A stretch of 64,000 bases of DNA from Chondrocystis sp. NIES-4102 (lineage in GTDB: Bacteria > Cyanobacteriota > Cyanobacteriia > Cyanobacteriales > Xenococcaceae). The first letter of the stretch is position 1. Every line of letters starts with the position of its first letter. The position numbers were made by a program, and so were the translations under genes. The notes beneath the pieces are model-generated. The model ran no database searches, was not told the DNA's origin, and saw only the letters and a list, made by a program, of their open reading frames with translations. The stretch is from positions 3,844,001 through 3,908,000 of the forward strand of contig AP018281.1 of NCBI GenBank assembly GCA_002368355.1, written 5' to 3'. Positions 10,260 through 19,027 of this stretch are shown piece after piece.

Positions 10260-11141
10260 ATGTTTCCTAGTTGTCTACCACCTGAAGCCAATAGTTTAAC
10301 CGAAGCTACTTCTATTGCTTTTGCCCAAAATATTCAACAAATTTCTCTTTCCACTCCTTTAAGTACAGATGGTATTGCAACAACCTATGTTCAGCAGGGA
10401 AAAAGTACTACCCCGATAGTTTTAATTCACGGTTTCGACAGTTCCTTATTAGAATTTCGTCGTCTGCTACCTTTATTGGCAGCCAAACAGTCTACTTGGG
10501 CGGTGGATTTATTAGGATTTGGTTTTACACAGCGAAATTTAACCGTTGCCCTTAATCCTGAGAATATTAAAACTCACTTTTATCACTTTTGGCAGACTTT
10601 AATTAAAACACCAATTATTTTAGTGGGTGCATCTATGGGCGGTGCAGCAGCTATTGATTTTACCCTTACCTATCCTGAAGTCGTAAAAAAACTTGTTTTA
10701 ATAGACAGCGCAGGTTTAACCAAACAGCCAGCCATTGGGAAATTTATGTTTGCCCCCTTAGACATTTGGGCAACGGAATTTCTACGCAATCCAAAGATTC
10801 GTCAAAACATTAGTCGATCCGCTTATTTTGATCCTAGTTTTGCTAGCCTCGACGCTCAAACTTGTGCAGCCCTACATCTTCAATGTTCTGATTGGAATAA
10901 ATCTTTAATTGCTTTTACTAAAAGTGGTGGTTATGGCTCTTTTGCAAGTCAACTTAAGGACATAGAACAACCAACTTTGATTTTATGGGGCAAGCAAGAT
11001 AAAATTTTGGGGATTAAGGATGCTCCTAAGTTTGCTCAGGGTATTAGTAATAGTAAATTAGTTTGGATTGATAATTGTGGTCATGTTCCTCATCTTGAAC
11101 AGCCTCAAGTTACCGCTACAGAGATTTTAGAGTTTATATAA
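10260..11141 (+). CDS. Alpha/beta hydrolase
   Basis: 293 residues with the oxyanion-region HGFD (57-60), nucleophile elbow G-A-S125-M-G-G, an acid in WGKQDKILG and the catalytic His in NCGHVPHLEQP. Short N-terminal extension, no signal peptide. Substrate unknown. The stop (11139-11141) lies five bases before the ATG of a split chorismate mutase-type gene, so the two were a tight operon before the IS element separated them. That context hints at a role next to an aromatic or isochorismate-derived metabolite, which is inference only. Confidence 0.85.
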   Translation: MFPSCLPPEANSLTEATSIAFAQNIQQISLSTPLSTDGIATTYVQQGKSTTPIVLIHGFDSSLLEFRRLLPLLAAKQSTWAVDLLGFGFTQRNLTVALNPENIKTHFYHFWQTLIKTPIILVGASMGGAAAIDFTLTYPEVVKKLVLIDSAGLTKQPAIGKFMFAPLDIWATEFLRNPKIRQNISRSAYFDPSFASLDAQTCAALHLQCSDWNKSLIAFTKSGGYGSFASQLKDIEQPTLILWGKQDKILGIKDAPKFAQGISNSKLVWIDNCGHVPHLEQPQVTATEILEFI

Positions 11142-11172
11142 CGCCAATGAAAACACCAGATGATTGACGCTC

Positions 11173-12483
11173 TCAGCTATAAATAGACTGAGATTCCTTT
11201 ACAGCACTGCTAAGATTAGAGGACTTACACCAAAACCTTAACCGCCTGGGCATCGTCAAAACGCCCCTAGCAAAACCACGAGGATCGAATTGAAACTCGT
11301 ATTGCTTTGCGACTTTTCTGGCTATTCCAATAGCCCCATTAATATCAGCGTTAAACTCAATTCCTTGAGCCGAGCGATACAAACCTCTTTTTACTCTGCG
11401 ACCTGACGGTTTCCATCCTTTGGGTTTTTCACCAAATACAGGGATAAGGTCGAGGTCTAAGCTGGAGGCTTTTGAGGTATAACTTTCTTCAGTCTCAAGA
11501 TATCGAATATTATGCACATTACATAGCTGCTCAATCCTTTTTTTTAGTTTGGCTGTGGGAATTTGAACGAATTTTTGATTGTTCTTTTTTCCCATATTAG
11601 AGTTTTGCTTTTGCCCTTTATTCCAACCAAAAACGACTGTACCAATATTGTTGTCTAGACAGTGTTGAACAACTAATTGCCCAGCTCGGTTTACTGCATC
11701 GCGCATTTGTCGATTGCGTTTACTGGTTATCTTGTCTAGCAGATTACACCAAAAATCTTGGGATTTACCTTCTTTGATTGTCGCTACTCGCTTGTTATAC
11801 CATTGGTTTACCGATTTAAGATGCTTGCCATCAATGATAAAACTAGTATTGACGTTGGAAATACAAGTCAACCAATTATCCAATCCATGATCGATTGACA
11901 GTACGTTATTTTGATTGAGTTTTTGATTATCTTTAAGCTCGCTTTTAGTTACCCAAACAGCATCGAAATAACCAGCACGAGGTACTATCGATAGTTCCTT
12001 GACTGTACTCCAATCTAAGTTGGAAGGAAATGGAACAAAAGTTTCAGATAAATCAAACCAAATCTTACAACTTTTTCCTAGCGGTACTCTGACACCTTTG
12101 TCAGTAAATTTAAGCCATCGTTTAGGATAGCTGATTTGGAATAATCCACGCTTACGATACTTCGGCAACTTTGGTTTGTTTGCCAACTCTCCTTTTCTGT
12201 ATAGTGCCAACAATTCACGATAGCCTTTAAACGCTTCTCCTACAGAAATACAAGTTTGCTGTGCTGCCGAAGTATAGAGAGATTTCATATGCGGATTAGC
12301 TTTCATCTGACTAGCAAGCCAAAATTTATTGGCATACTTCCCCGTTTTAAAGTAAATCTGTCTGGCTAGATAAGTCGTACAGTTATACAGTTTATTTGAC
12401 TCAGAACACAAATACTCTAATACTGCTGACAACTCCCGATTACTGGGTAATCTATTTACTTGAGCATTATATAATTTGACCAT
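11173..12483 (-). CDS. tnpB: TnpB-family RNA-guided nuclease of IS200/IS605
   Basis: 436 residues with the OrfB N-terminal fold and RuvC-like motifs: Asp in SIDHGLDNW, Glu in TEESYTSKAS and Asp in FNADINGAIGIARKV. The cysteine pairs of the usual zinc ribbon between RuvC II and III are absent. TnpB proteins use a transcript from the element's right end as guide to cut target DNA and favour element retention. The 3' end of the gene overlaps a hairpin at 11171-11193, where that RNA would come from. The frame is complete, so the protein may be functional. Confidence 0.88.
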   Translation of the reverse strand: MVKLYNAQVNRLPSNRELSAVLEYLCSESNKLYNCTTYLARQIYFKTGKYANKFWLASQMKANPHMKSLYTSAAQQTCISVGEAFKGYRELLALYRKGELANKPKLPKYRKRGLFQISYPKRWLKFTDKGVRVPLGKSCKIWFDLSETFVPFPSNLDWSTVKELSIVPRAGYFDAVWVTKSELKDNQKLNQNNVLSIDHGLDNWLTCISNVNTSFIIDGKHLKSVNQWYNKRVATIKEGKSQDFWCNLLDKITSKRNRQMRDAVNRAGQLVVQHCLDNNIGTVVFGWNKGQKQNSNMGKKNNQKFVQIPTAKLKKRIEQLCNVHNIRYLETEESYTSKASSLDLDLIPVFGEKPKGWKPSGRRVKRGLYRSAQGIEFNADINGAIGIARKVAKQYEFQFDPRGFARGVLTMPRRLRFWCKSSNLSSAVKESQSIYS

Positions 12484-12527
12484 AAAACAATGATATCATT
12501 GTTGTTGATAAATACAAAGTTATCAAC

Positions 12528-12932
12528 ATGAAAAAAAAATCTTTAGGCTATCGTCATGATAGTCACAGATTAGGTCTTGCTACAGTTCATTTAGTCTGGA
12601 TACCAAAAAGAAGAAAAAAAGTATTGGTCGGAGACATTCGGCTTAGGCTAGCTGAGATATTTAGTTCTGTTGCTAGTGACAAAAAATGGTTCATTCGTTC
12701 GGTAGAAATTGCGCCAGACCATTTGCATCTTTTAGTTGAATATGATGCTACTCACTCAATAGCAGAAGTTGCTAGGGCATTTAAAGGCAGATCTAGTAGA
12801 TTACTCAGACAAGAATTCCCAAGCTTATTAAAGTTACCCTCGTTGTGGAGCAAGTCTTATTTTTATGAGACAACAGGTAAAATAAGCACAGCCAAGATTA
12901 AAGCTTATATTGATGACCCTCACCATTGGTAA
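12528..12932 (+). CDS. tnpA: IS200-like Y1 (HUH) transposase TnpA
   Basis: 134 residues with the HUH motif in APDHLHLLVEY and the catalytic tyrosine in KIKAYIDDPHHW. TnpA cuts and rejoins single-stranded element ends through a phosphotyrosine link. It is divergent from tnpB with 44 bases between start codons. A perfect 11-base stem-loop starts eight bases after the stop (12940-12967). The frame is complete and close to the usual TnpA length. Confidence 0.9.
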   Translation: MKKKSLGYRHDSHRLGLATVHLVWIPKRRKKVLVGDIRLRLAEIFSSVASDKKWFIRSVEIAPDHLHLLVEYDATHSIAEVARAFKGRSSRLLRQEFPSLLKLPSLWSKSYFYETTGKISTAKIKAYIDDPHHW

Positions 12933-12939
12933 GGCGGCT

Positions 12940-12967
12940 TTTCGGTAAGAAGATTCTTACCGAAAAC
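12940..12967 (+). terminator. Hairpin after tnpA (terminator or element end structure)
   Basis: TTTTCGGTAAG (12940-12950) and CTTACCGAAAA (12957-12967) form a perfect 11-base stem with a 6-base loop. It could end tnpA transcription or be part of the transposon-end structure; there is no T run after it. Confidence 0.55.
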
Positions 12968-13442
12968 GCGCCGTAGAGAATATTTCACTCAATGCTAAAG
13001 CATTACTTCGGTTGTTCCGCCCCGCCTTAAAAGGACGGGGTTACCCAACTACGTACCTCATGTGAAAGTATATTAGATATTAGAACTTCCATTGATCAAC
13101 TTGACTATCAGATTATTGCCTTGTTATCTCAACGTTTTGACTATGTTAAGGCTGCTTCTAAGTTTAAGACAAATCAAACCAGTGTAAAAGCACCCGAACG
13201 TTTGGAAGCGATGCTTAAGCAACGTCGTATCTGGGCAAGTGAACAAGGATTAAATGCTGATGTGATTGAAAAAATGTACAGTGATTTGGTTAATTATTTT
13301 ATTAATGAGGAGATGCAACATTGGCAACAATCTAAAATTGAATAGCAACCCAAAATCAAAGCTTAATATTTATAATGGGAAAATTGATCTTGTAATCAGA
13401 CAAAATTATAGTTACTGAAAAAATTAAATTTTAAATTAAAGA

Positions 13443-14147
13443 TTGGTTTATCGTTTAGTTATTAATCCCAAGCAAATACAAAACCAGCAGATTACTTTAG
13501 ATGCTCAACAACAGCACTATCTATTAAGAGTGTTGCGGTTAACAAATGGTGATCGCTTTATCGCTTTAAACGGTATTGGTAATGCCTGGTTGGCAGAAAT
13601 ACAAAGTCCATCCGCTCAAATTATTGAACCTATAGAGATGGCGACGGAATTAGCTGTATCCCTAACCCTGATTACTGCTTTACCTAAAGGTAATGGTTAT
13701 GAACAGATAGTACGTTGCTGTACTGAATTAGGCGTAAGTAATTTTGTTCCCGTAATTAGCGATCGCACGATTATTAACCCTAGTTCTAATAAACTAGATC
13801 GTTGGCGTAAAATTGCCATAGAAGCAGCAGAACAATCAGAAAGACAAATTGTACCAACTATTTTTGACCCTGTTAAGTTTCCCACTGCTATTAAAAATTC
13901 CACTCCCACTCAAGATAAATATATTTGTGTTGCCCGTGGTAATCTGCCTTCTCTTTGGAATTGCCTCTCAAGTTGTAACTGTGAAGAAATAACCATTGCT
14001 ACAGGTTGTGAGGGAGGATGGACAACAACAGAAATAGATAGCGCGATCGCTTATGGTTACAAGCCAGTTTCTTTAGGTGTTCGTATTCTCAGGGCGGTGA
14101 CTGCACCTATTGCAGTAAGTTCCTTAGTAGTGGCGATGCAAAAATAG
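13443..14147 (+). CDS. rsmE: 16S rRNA (uracil1498-N3)-methyltransferase
   Basis: 234 residues, standard RsmE length. It has the N-terminal PUA-like part (HYLLRVLRLTNGD) and the C-terminal SPOUT trefoil-knot signature: ELGVSNFVPVISDRT, AAEQSERQIVP, IATGCEGGWTTTE and SLGVRILRAVTAP. The enzyme methylates U1498 in the decoding region of the small subunit. The start must be TTG at 13443, because an in-frame TAA lies two codons upstream and no ATG or GTG is available near the conserved N-terminus. A weak AAAG precedes it. Confidence 0.9.
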   Translation: MVYRLVINPKQIQNQQITLDAQQQHYLLRVLRLTNGDRFIALNGIGNAWLAEIQSPSAQIIEPIEMATELAVSLTLITALPKGNGYEQIVRCCTELGVSNFVPVISDRTIINPSSNKLDRWRKIAIEAAEQSERQIVPTIFDPVKFPTAIKNSTPTQDKYICVARGNLPSLWNCLSSCNCEEITIATGCEGGWTTTEIDSAIAYGYKPVSLGVRILRAVTAPIAVSSLVVAMQK

Positions 14148-14223
14148 TTTCTTGCTAACTCAAGATAAAATTGATCATAATTATTAGTGGCTTTTGCTGT
14201 TTATCGAAACTAAATTTAAGATT

Positions 14224-14991
14224 ATGTGTCAACTGTTGGGAATGAACTGTAATGTACCAACGGATATCTGTTTTTCCTTTGAAGGATTTTGTGCGCGAGG
14301 TGGCAAAACAGATGAACATCGGGATGGTTGGGGAATTGCCTTTTTTGAAAATTTAGGTTGCCGAGTATTTTTAGATGTTCAACCCTCGATACATTCACCT
14401 ATTGCTGATTTAGTGCGTCGCTATCCAATTCATTCTACCAATGTCATTGCCCATATTCGTAAAGCTACGATAGGCTCAGTATCTTTAGAAAATTGTCACC
14501 CTTTTCAAAGAGAATTATGGGGGCGTTATTGGGTATTTGCTCACAATGGTGATCTGCCCAATTTGCTCCCTGAGAGTGCAGGGTTTTATCATCCAGTTGG
14601 TAATACTGATAGTGAAAGAGCCTTTTGTTTAATTTTAGAAACTTTAAGACAAGCATTTCCCGACGGTAAACCTGCTTTAGTTGATTTCTATCCCTTACTT
14701 AAAGAAATTACTCAACAACTGGCAAGTAGAGGAATTTTTAACTATTTAATGTCGGATGGAGAACATTTATTTGCCCACTGTTCAACCAAACTTAATTACA
14801 TCGTACGTCAAGCACCTTTTGCTGCTGCCCATTTAATTGATGAGGATGTTACTGTTAATTTTCAGGAATTAACCACCCCTAAAGATCGTGTTGCGATCAT
14901 CGCTACTACTCCCCTTACAGATAATGAAGTGTGGACACCTCTTTCATCAGGACAATTATTAGTGTTTGAAGATGGTTTACCAATATATTAG
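14224..14991 (+). CDS. Class II glutamine amidotransferase (YafJ type)
   Basis: The start is the ATG at 14224, giving M-C-Q-L-L-G with the catalytic Cys2 exposed after Met removal; starting further upstream would bury it. 255 residues with HRDGWGIAF, IAHIRKATIG, HPFQRELWG and the glutamine-site FAHNGDL typical of Ntn-type amidotransferase domains. Proteins of this type stand alone, without a fused synthetase, and their acceptor is unknown. The gene follows rsmE by 76 bases on the same strand. Its 3' end abuts the truncated end of the decayed gene on the opposite strand. Confidence 0.88.
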   Translation: MCQLLGMNCNVPTDICFSFEGFCARGGKTDEHRDGWGIAFFENLGCRVFLDVQPSIHSPIADLVRRYPIHSTNVIAHIRKATIGSVSLENCHPFQRELWGRYWVFAHNGDLPNLLPESAGFYHPVGNTDSERAFCLILETLRQAFPDGKPALVDFYPLLKEITQQLASRGIFNYLMSDGEHLFAHCSTKLNYIVRQAPFAAAHLIDEDVTVNFQELTTPKDRVAIIATTPLTDNEVWTPLSSGQLLVFEDGLPIY

Positions 14992-16004
14992 TTACTGCCC
15001 CCATTATCTTATCTGCCCTAGTAGCTTTCCATGCTGTCTGAGCAAATTTTTGTATAGCACCTAGCTCAGAAGCAATATCATTTAAAATGTCATGAGTTAT
15101 TGTGTTTTAGGCAATTGTAACGCCTTGTAGGCTAGCGATTGAAGCATTAATAGGTCAAGCGATCGTAGGTGCTAAACAGGGGCTACCACCTCCATTTGCT
15201 GCTCTCGACGATCTAGCTAAAATTTGTCTAAGTATATCAAGTCCTGCTACCCCCCCTGCAATTTGCCCGACACTTGGAAAATTCAAATTATCAATTTTGT
15301 CAATGATTGTTTGTGTTTGGTTTTCGTTTATAGCCCTATTGTTATCTATTTCTCTGTCAAAGGTATTTTTATCAACCTTTGTATTCACCTGCCTACTAAG
15401 GTCTCCAACATCTTTTTTTAAGGATTGAATTGAGGCATGGTGTGATGACGCTTTATTGAAGGCATCGTTAGCTTTATTGTCTACCTGAGTAAGTCGGTCT
15501 TTGAATTGTGAAACTTGATTACTAGCGTCCGAGGCTATACTTTCGGCTTTAGTCGCTCTAGATATTGCTTTTAATACTTTGTTTTCGATACGTGAAAGAT
15601 AGCTTTGCGTCCTTTGCGCTATGTCTATGGCAGCTTCCCCTAAGCGCATTATCAGACCTGAGAATTGCAACCTCTGAATTAAGTTTAGCTTCTCGTGCTA
15701 CCTTTGCAGCTTCATCTACTCGCTGTTTAAGATTTGCAATTTATATTGTTATAGCTAACAAAGCAGCCCCTGTAACGAGGGTGCTAATAATACTCATTAT
15801 TCCACCGATTAAGCTTAACGCTCTAGTTGCAGCCGACAACGCAGTAGATGCGGTCGATGCCAGACTGGAAGCTTTATTAGCAGCCCCTGCCGAGGACAAC
15901 CCTTTGTTAGCTAACTCCCTAACCGACTCAACCCCACTGGCTGTTACACTCATTACATCTTCGTTTGTATACTGCCAATAAATAATAGAGAGGGAATTTG
16001 TCAC
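14992..16004 (-). pseudogene. Decayed large coiled-coil protein of unknown function
   Basis: Reading the minus strand from 16004, one protein runs through several lesions: M-S-V-T-A-S-G-V-E-S at about 15953, an alanine-rich hydrophobic stretch (GGIMSIISTLVTGAALLAIT), then TAA at 15738-15740, then I-A-N-L-K-Q-R-V-D-E-A-A-K in the same frame, a frameshift near 15670, a long coiled coil to 15155, TGA, fifteen codons, TAA, and finally DILNDIASELGAIQKFAQTA until it stops against the amidotransferase gene. I vaguely recognise the last segment from large uncharacterised cyanobacterial proteins but know no function. It looks like a truncated, multiply broken gene. Confidence 0.6.
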
Positions 16005-16008
16005 TTAC

Positions 16009-16369
16009 TTATACCGCGTCATCTGGGTCAAATGCTATAGCGTCTGCCGTGTATATAGCAAAATTAAACTCGTTTTTTATTTGAGATACGTCTTGTCTTA
16101 CTTTAAAAGTTTTAGGGGCAAAACTGGCTATAGAAACTATCGCGTTTGTCTTGTCTACTACATCAAACCCCAAAGCATCCTTAAGGGGGGCTAGTTTTCT
16201 TATGCAGCCAAGACAGCCAAGCTGCACAGGCTTTAGCAGGGGATGCGTTAATTGGATCGGCTAGCAAATTAGCCCCGTTGGAGTCATCAAAATCCTTCAA
16301 ATTTATAGTGATAGTACTCCCGCTCTTAGTGGCAGTTGCTCTAAATAAATCCGCTAAAGTTTGGGTCAT
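16009..16369 (-). pseudogene. Small unknown gene with one frameshift
   Basis: Two overlapping frames join into one protein of about 120 residues: M-T-Q-T-L-A-D-L-F... to W-L-H-K in one frame, then K-L-A-P-L-K-D-A-L-G-F-D... to F-D-P-D-D-A-V in the next. Removing one A from the AAAA run (or one C from the C6 run) near 16190-16205 restores the frame. It ends five bases before the decayed coiled-coil gene on the same strand, so the two were an operon. Function unknown. Confidence 0.55.
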
Positions 16370-16436
16370 AGTATTTGCCTGATAAGCTCAATCAATTAGT
16401 ATATTTGTAGTGTATTACAAATCAATAACTGGGAAT

Positions 16437-17240
16437 ATGGCAAGTAACTATATAGAACTGTTTCAAAGTTTCTGTAGAAGGTATATAAACAAAGCGGTAA
16501 ACAAGCATTTTAGGGATGTTGAGCAAACTGAACCAGACGATTTAAGCAGGTCAACCCCAAGACCACTAATAAAAAGAATCTGCTTACACAAAGGTAAAGA
16601 CCCCATAGTACTTACTGTAGGTAGATTGCTTGTATGGTGGGTAGAGGCTAAAGGGCTGTTTGATGGGTTTATCTATGGAATACCATCTACCGACTTTGAG
16701 GAAAAATTTACTTATTACCCTCAAGTACAACTTCACTTTAAAGAGGAACGATATGACGCAGCCGACAACGACAGGATACCTATAAGGAGTGCTATTAGCT
16801 TTAGGTGGAGGGAAACGGAATATACAACAAGCAATATAGAAGCTTTAAAAAATAAAATTAAATCTCAATTCGCACGTCCACCTTTTAGCTTTGATAGGGG
16901 ACGGGAATGTTGGACATACTGGGATGACAAAAAAGGATATAGATTCACCCTCTATGTTCAGAATGAAGAGGAAGCAAAAAAAGTTGTTAGTCAAGTGGTT
17001 GATATCCAGGATTCGGAATCTCCCGATTAGGAAAATAACTTAAGAGAACACAAAAGCAATGTAAATTATTCTGCGATCGAGTCAGTAACTGTAATGGGTA
17101 AGGTTAGACGCAAGCCTAGAAAACGCCCGATAGGGAGGGTGAAATTTGCCTATGCTGAATTATTTATCCCTGGAGTGACCAAGCCAATCGTGCTAATAGA
17201 CCGTGTAGGGGCTAAAGTCGGAGCGTTAGAATATGTGTAA
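16437..17240 (+). pseudogene. Unknown cyanobacterial accessory protein interrupted by one amber stop
   Basis: The first part (ATG 16437, M-A-S-N-Y-I-E-L-F) runs to TAG at 17028-17030. The same frame then continues without interruption to TAA at 17238-17240, including the basic KVRRKPRKRPIGRV and AELFIPGVTKPIVLID. The whole is 267 codons. The continuation of frame and of protein-like composition argues that the two are one gene with a single nonsense codon. It is divergent from the broken 120-residue gene. I associate this pair with accessory, possibly plasmid or prophage, modules of filamentous cyanobacteria, but no function is known to me. Sequencing error or readthrough are alternatives. 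Confidence 0.55.
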
Positions 17241-17246
17241 GAAAGT

Positions 17247-17794
17247 TTGCGAGGTATATGTAGCGACCTGACTGCTTCGGAAGTCAAATTATTAATCGAG
17301 GCAGTCAAAAGTAAAGGTGAGTGGTATTCCGTAAGAAATTCTATTCTGATTTTGATAATTTATCGTCATGGACTTAGACGAATTGAAGCTGCTCGCTTGA
17401 GGTGGTCTGACGTAGATTTAAAAGAAGGAACAATTTATATCAGACGCATCAAAGGTTCTCTTTCTGGTCGTCATCCACTTCAGGGTGATGAAATAAGAGC
17501 TTTAAAAAAACTAAAACGAGATAACGAACCTTTACCTTTTGTATTTACTGGCAATCGCCATACTCCTCTAAGTCAGAGAACTATCAGTCATATTCTTCAT
17601 CAAGCTGGGTAAAAGCGCAGGTTTTGATTTTCCTGTTCATGCACATTTACTCCGTCATGCCTGTGGCTATTATCTGGCGAATAAAGGACTAGATACGAGA
17701 ACCATTGAGGATTATCTCGCAAATCGCCAATATTCAGAATACTGTCAGGTATACACAGCTTTCGGCAGCCAGATTTGAAGGATTATGGAATTAA
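17247..17794 (+). pseudogene. Tyrosine recombinase (FimB/XerD-like) with two frameshifts
   Basis: The first frame contains the catalytic Arg in YRHGLRRIEA and HPLQGDEIRALKKL. One extra G near 17608-17610 shifts the frame to KSAGFDFPVHAH-LLRHACGYYLA, carrying the H-x-x-R box. An extra C near 17728 shifts again to NIQNTVRYTQLSAARFEGLW with the catalytic Tyr. The usual Leu-Gly-His box reads Leu-Ala-Asn. Frame is lost twice, so the gene is dead unless the indels are sequencing errors. It abuts the decayed giant-gene segment. A second member of the same family lies inverted at 41831-42482. Confidence 0.8.
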
Positions 17795-18616
17795 TTAGAA
17801 GAAAGTGTTTTTGAAATGCTTATGGGGCAGTGGTTTCAAACTAGATTGCCCCTGGTGATAGCTTCGCTAGTTTTCCCCCAAATAGTATAAATCTGACTGC
17901 TGCTTTATCTGCTCAAAACAATTCAGATAACTCAGATGATACCAATTACGCTTTGGAATTAAATTCTGGCGATAGTATTGTTCATAATCGATTTATCGTG
18001 CCTGATTGAGGAGTGTTGCGCTTCGATCTTCATGTTGAAAACGCAAATGGCGGTACGGTAGATGTTTCCATGCAGTCTGATGTTCTGGGGTTTACTGATT
18101 ACGATCTTGGTACGATTCAATTGATTGATGCAGCACAGACAGTGGAACAATATCTAAATGATAGATATAAAATTGCTTATGGAACAGAAGGTTTTGAAAC
18201 TTTCCATCTCGATATTCTTTACCAGTTAAAAGGTCAAGAGGCTACTCTGACTTTTGAAGTTAATGGTAACACTGTCTACTTAAATGATGTTTTCTTTCAA
18301 AGTAAGCATTTAGCATATGGGTAATCTTAGTAATGCTAGATTTACGCCTGAAAATCCTGATGCTTATGCAGATAATTATTTAATTGAAAAACCTCAGTAT
18401 GCCTTTTCCTACAATGACAACCTGAAAAGTCCTAACTGGGCTAGTTATCAACTAAATCAATCGTGGTTGGGAACAAGTAAAATGCGCCGTTCAAATTGGG
18501 GTGCAGATCCTGAATTTAATATTCCGCTAATAACTTTTCCAGATTTAGCTAATCTGGCGTGACAGCCCCAGCACTCTGCCGATGGAGCGAGTGTCTGGAT
18601 GAATGCCAGTCAAATG

Positions 18617-19027
18617 TTAAGTTGGAGCATCCTGATTTTCGATATATTTCTTCAATACTGATATCGTAACTCCTCCGCAACTAGCAATAAAGTACGACTC
18701 ATTCCAAAAAACCTTTTTCCAGTAAAACTTATTGATTTCATCTGGAAATTCTTGTCGCAACTTCCTGCTTGTAACAGACTTAATATTGCCGATAAACTTG
18801 GGTAATTCTAATTGTGGATAATATTGGAAAAGCAGGTGTATGTGTGTATCCTCGCCGTTAAACTCAATCAGTTTGCAGTTCCATTTTTCACACAATTCGT
18901 TCATAACCTCGCTTAAACGACCAATCATTTGTCCAGTTAAAACTTTTCTCCTGTACTTGGTAGTCAGAACTAAGTGAGCTTTTAAGTCAGATACAGACCT
19001 AGCATTGGAAACAAAATCATTTTTCAT
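18617..19027 (-). CDS. tnpA: IS200-like Y1 (HUH) transposase TnpA (second element)
   Basis: 136 residues with the HUH motif in EDTHIHLLFQ and the catalytic Tyr in LKKYIENQ. It is divergent from the tnpB at 19075 (47-base gap). The sequence is clearly different from the TnpA at 12528, so the two elements are not copies of each other. The stop codon (TTA on the plus strand, 18617-18619) falls at the inferred junction with the host gene's TTAA, so the element may borrow its stop from the target. Confidence 0.9.
   Translation of the reverse strand: MKNDFVSNARSVSDLKAHLVLTTKYRRKVLTGQMIGRLSEVMNELCEKWNCKLIEFNGEDTHIHLLFQYYPQLELPKFIGNIKSVTSRKLRQEFPDEINKFYWKKVFWNESYFIASCGGVTISVLKKYIENQDAPT

Larger units (their letters stand above)
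11167..13060. mobile_element. IS200/IS605-family element with divergent tnpB and tnpA
   Basis: About 1.9 kb. tnpB (minus) and tnpA (plus) diverge from a 44-base gap. The ends are inferred from reconstruction of the chorismate mutase codon 7; TG is present at both junctions, so the exact edge is ambiguous by two bases. Subterminal hairpins are present: TCTCAG/CTGAGA at 11171-11193 on the tnpB side, a perfect 11-base stem at 12940-12967 after tnpA, and CCCCG-CCTT/AAGG-CGGGG at 13020-13040. No target duplication, as expected for HUH transposition. Confidence 0.85.
11147..13345 (+). pseudogene. Chorismate mutase / isochorismate-pyruvate lyase (PchB-type AroQ) split by IS200/IS605
   Basis: The 5' piece is ATG at 11147 through codon 6 (M-K-T-P-D-D) plus TG at 11165-11166. 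The 3' piece resumes at 13061 (C-E-S-I-L-D-I-R...) and ends at 13345. Joining GATGATTG to TGAAAG restores an uninterrupted 100-codon frame, the size of PchB. The rebuilt protein has Arg14, Arg31 and Lys42 at the positions used in the PchB active site, and Glu90 where PchB has Gln90. AroQ enzymes rearrange chorismate to prephenate; PchB-type members can also release salicylate from isochorismate. After insertion the 3' part has only TTG (13121) or non-standard starts, so activity is very probably lost. Confidence 0.85.

Noticed and set aside
17094-17240. Independent 48-codon gene starting at ATG 17094
   Set aside because: It is in the same frame as the gene ending at TAG 17028-17030 and is better explained as that gene's C-terminal part.
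18007-18562. TGA read as tryptophan (alternative code or recoding)
   Set aside because: All intact genes in the window use TGG for Trp and several end at TGA; other lesions in the same remnant show that it is a pseudogene.
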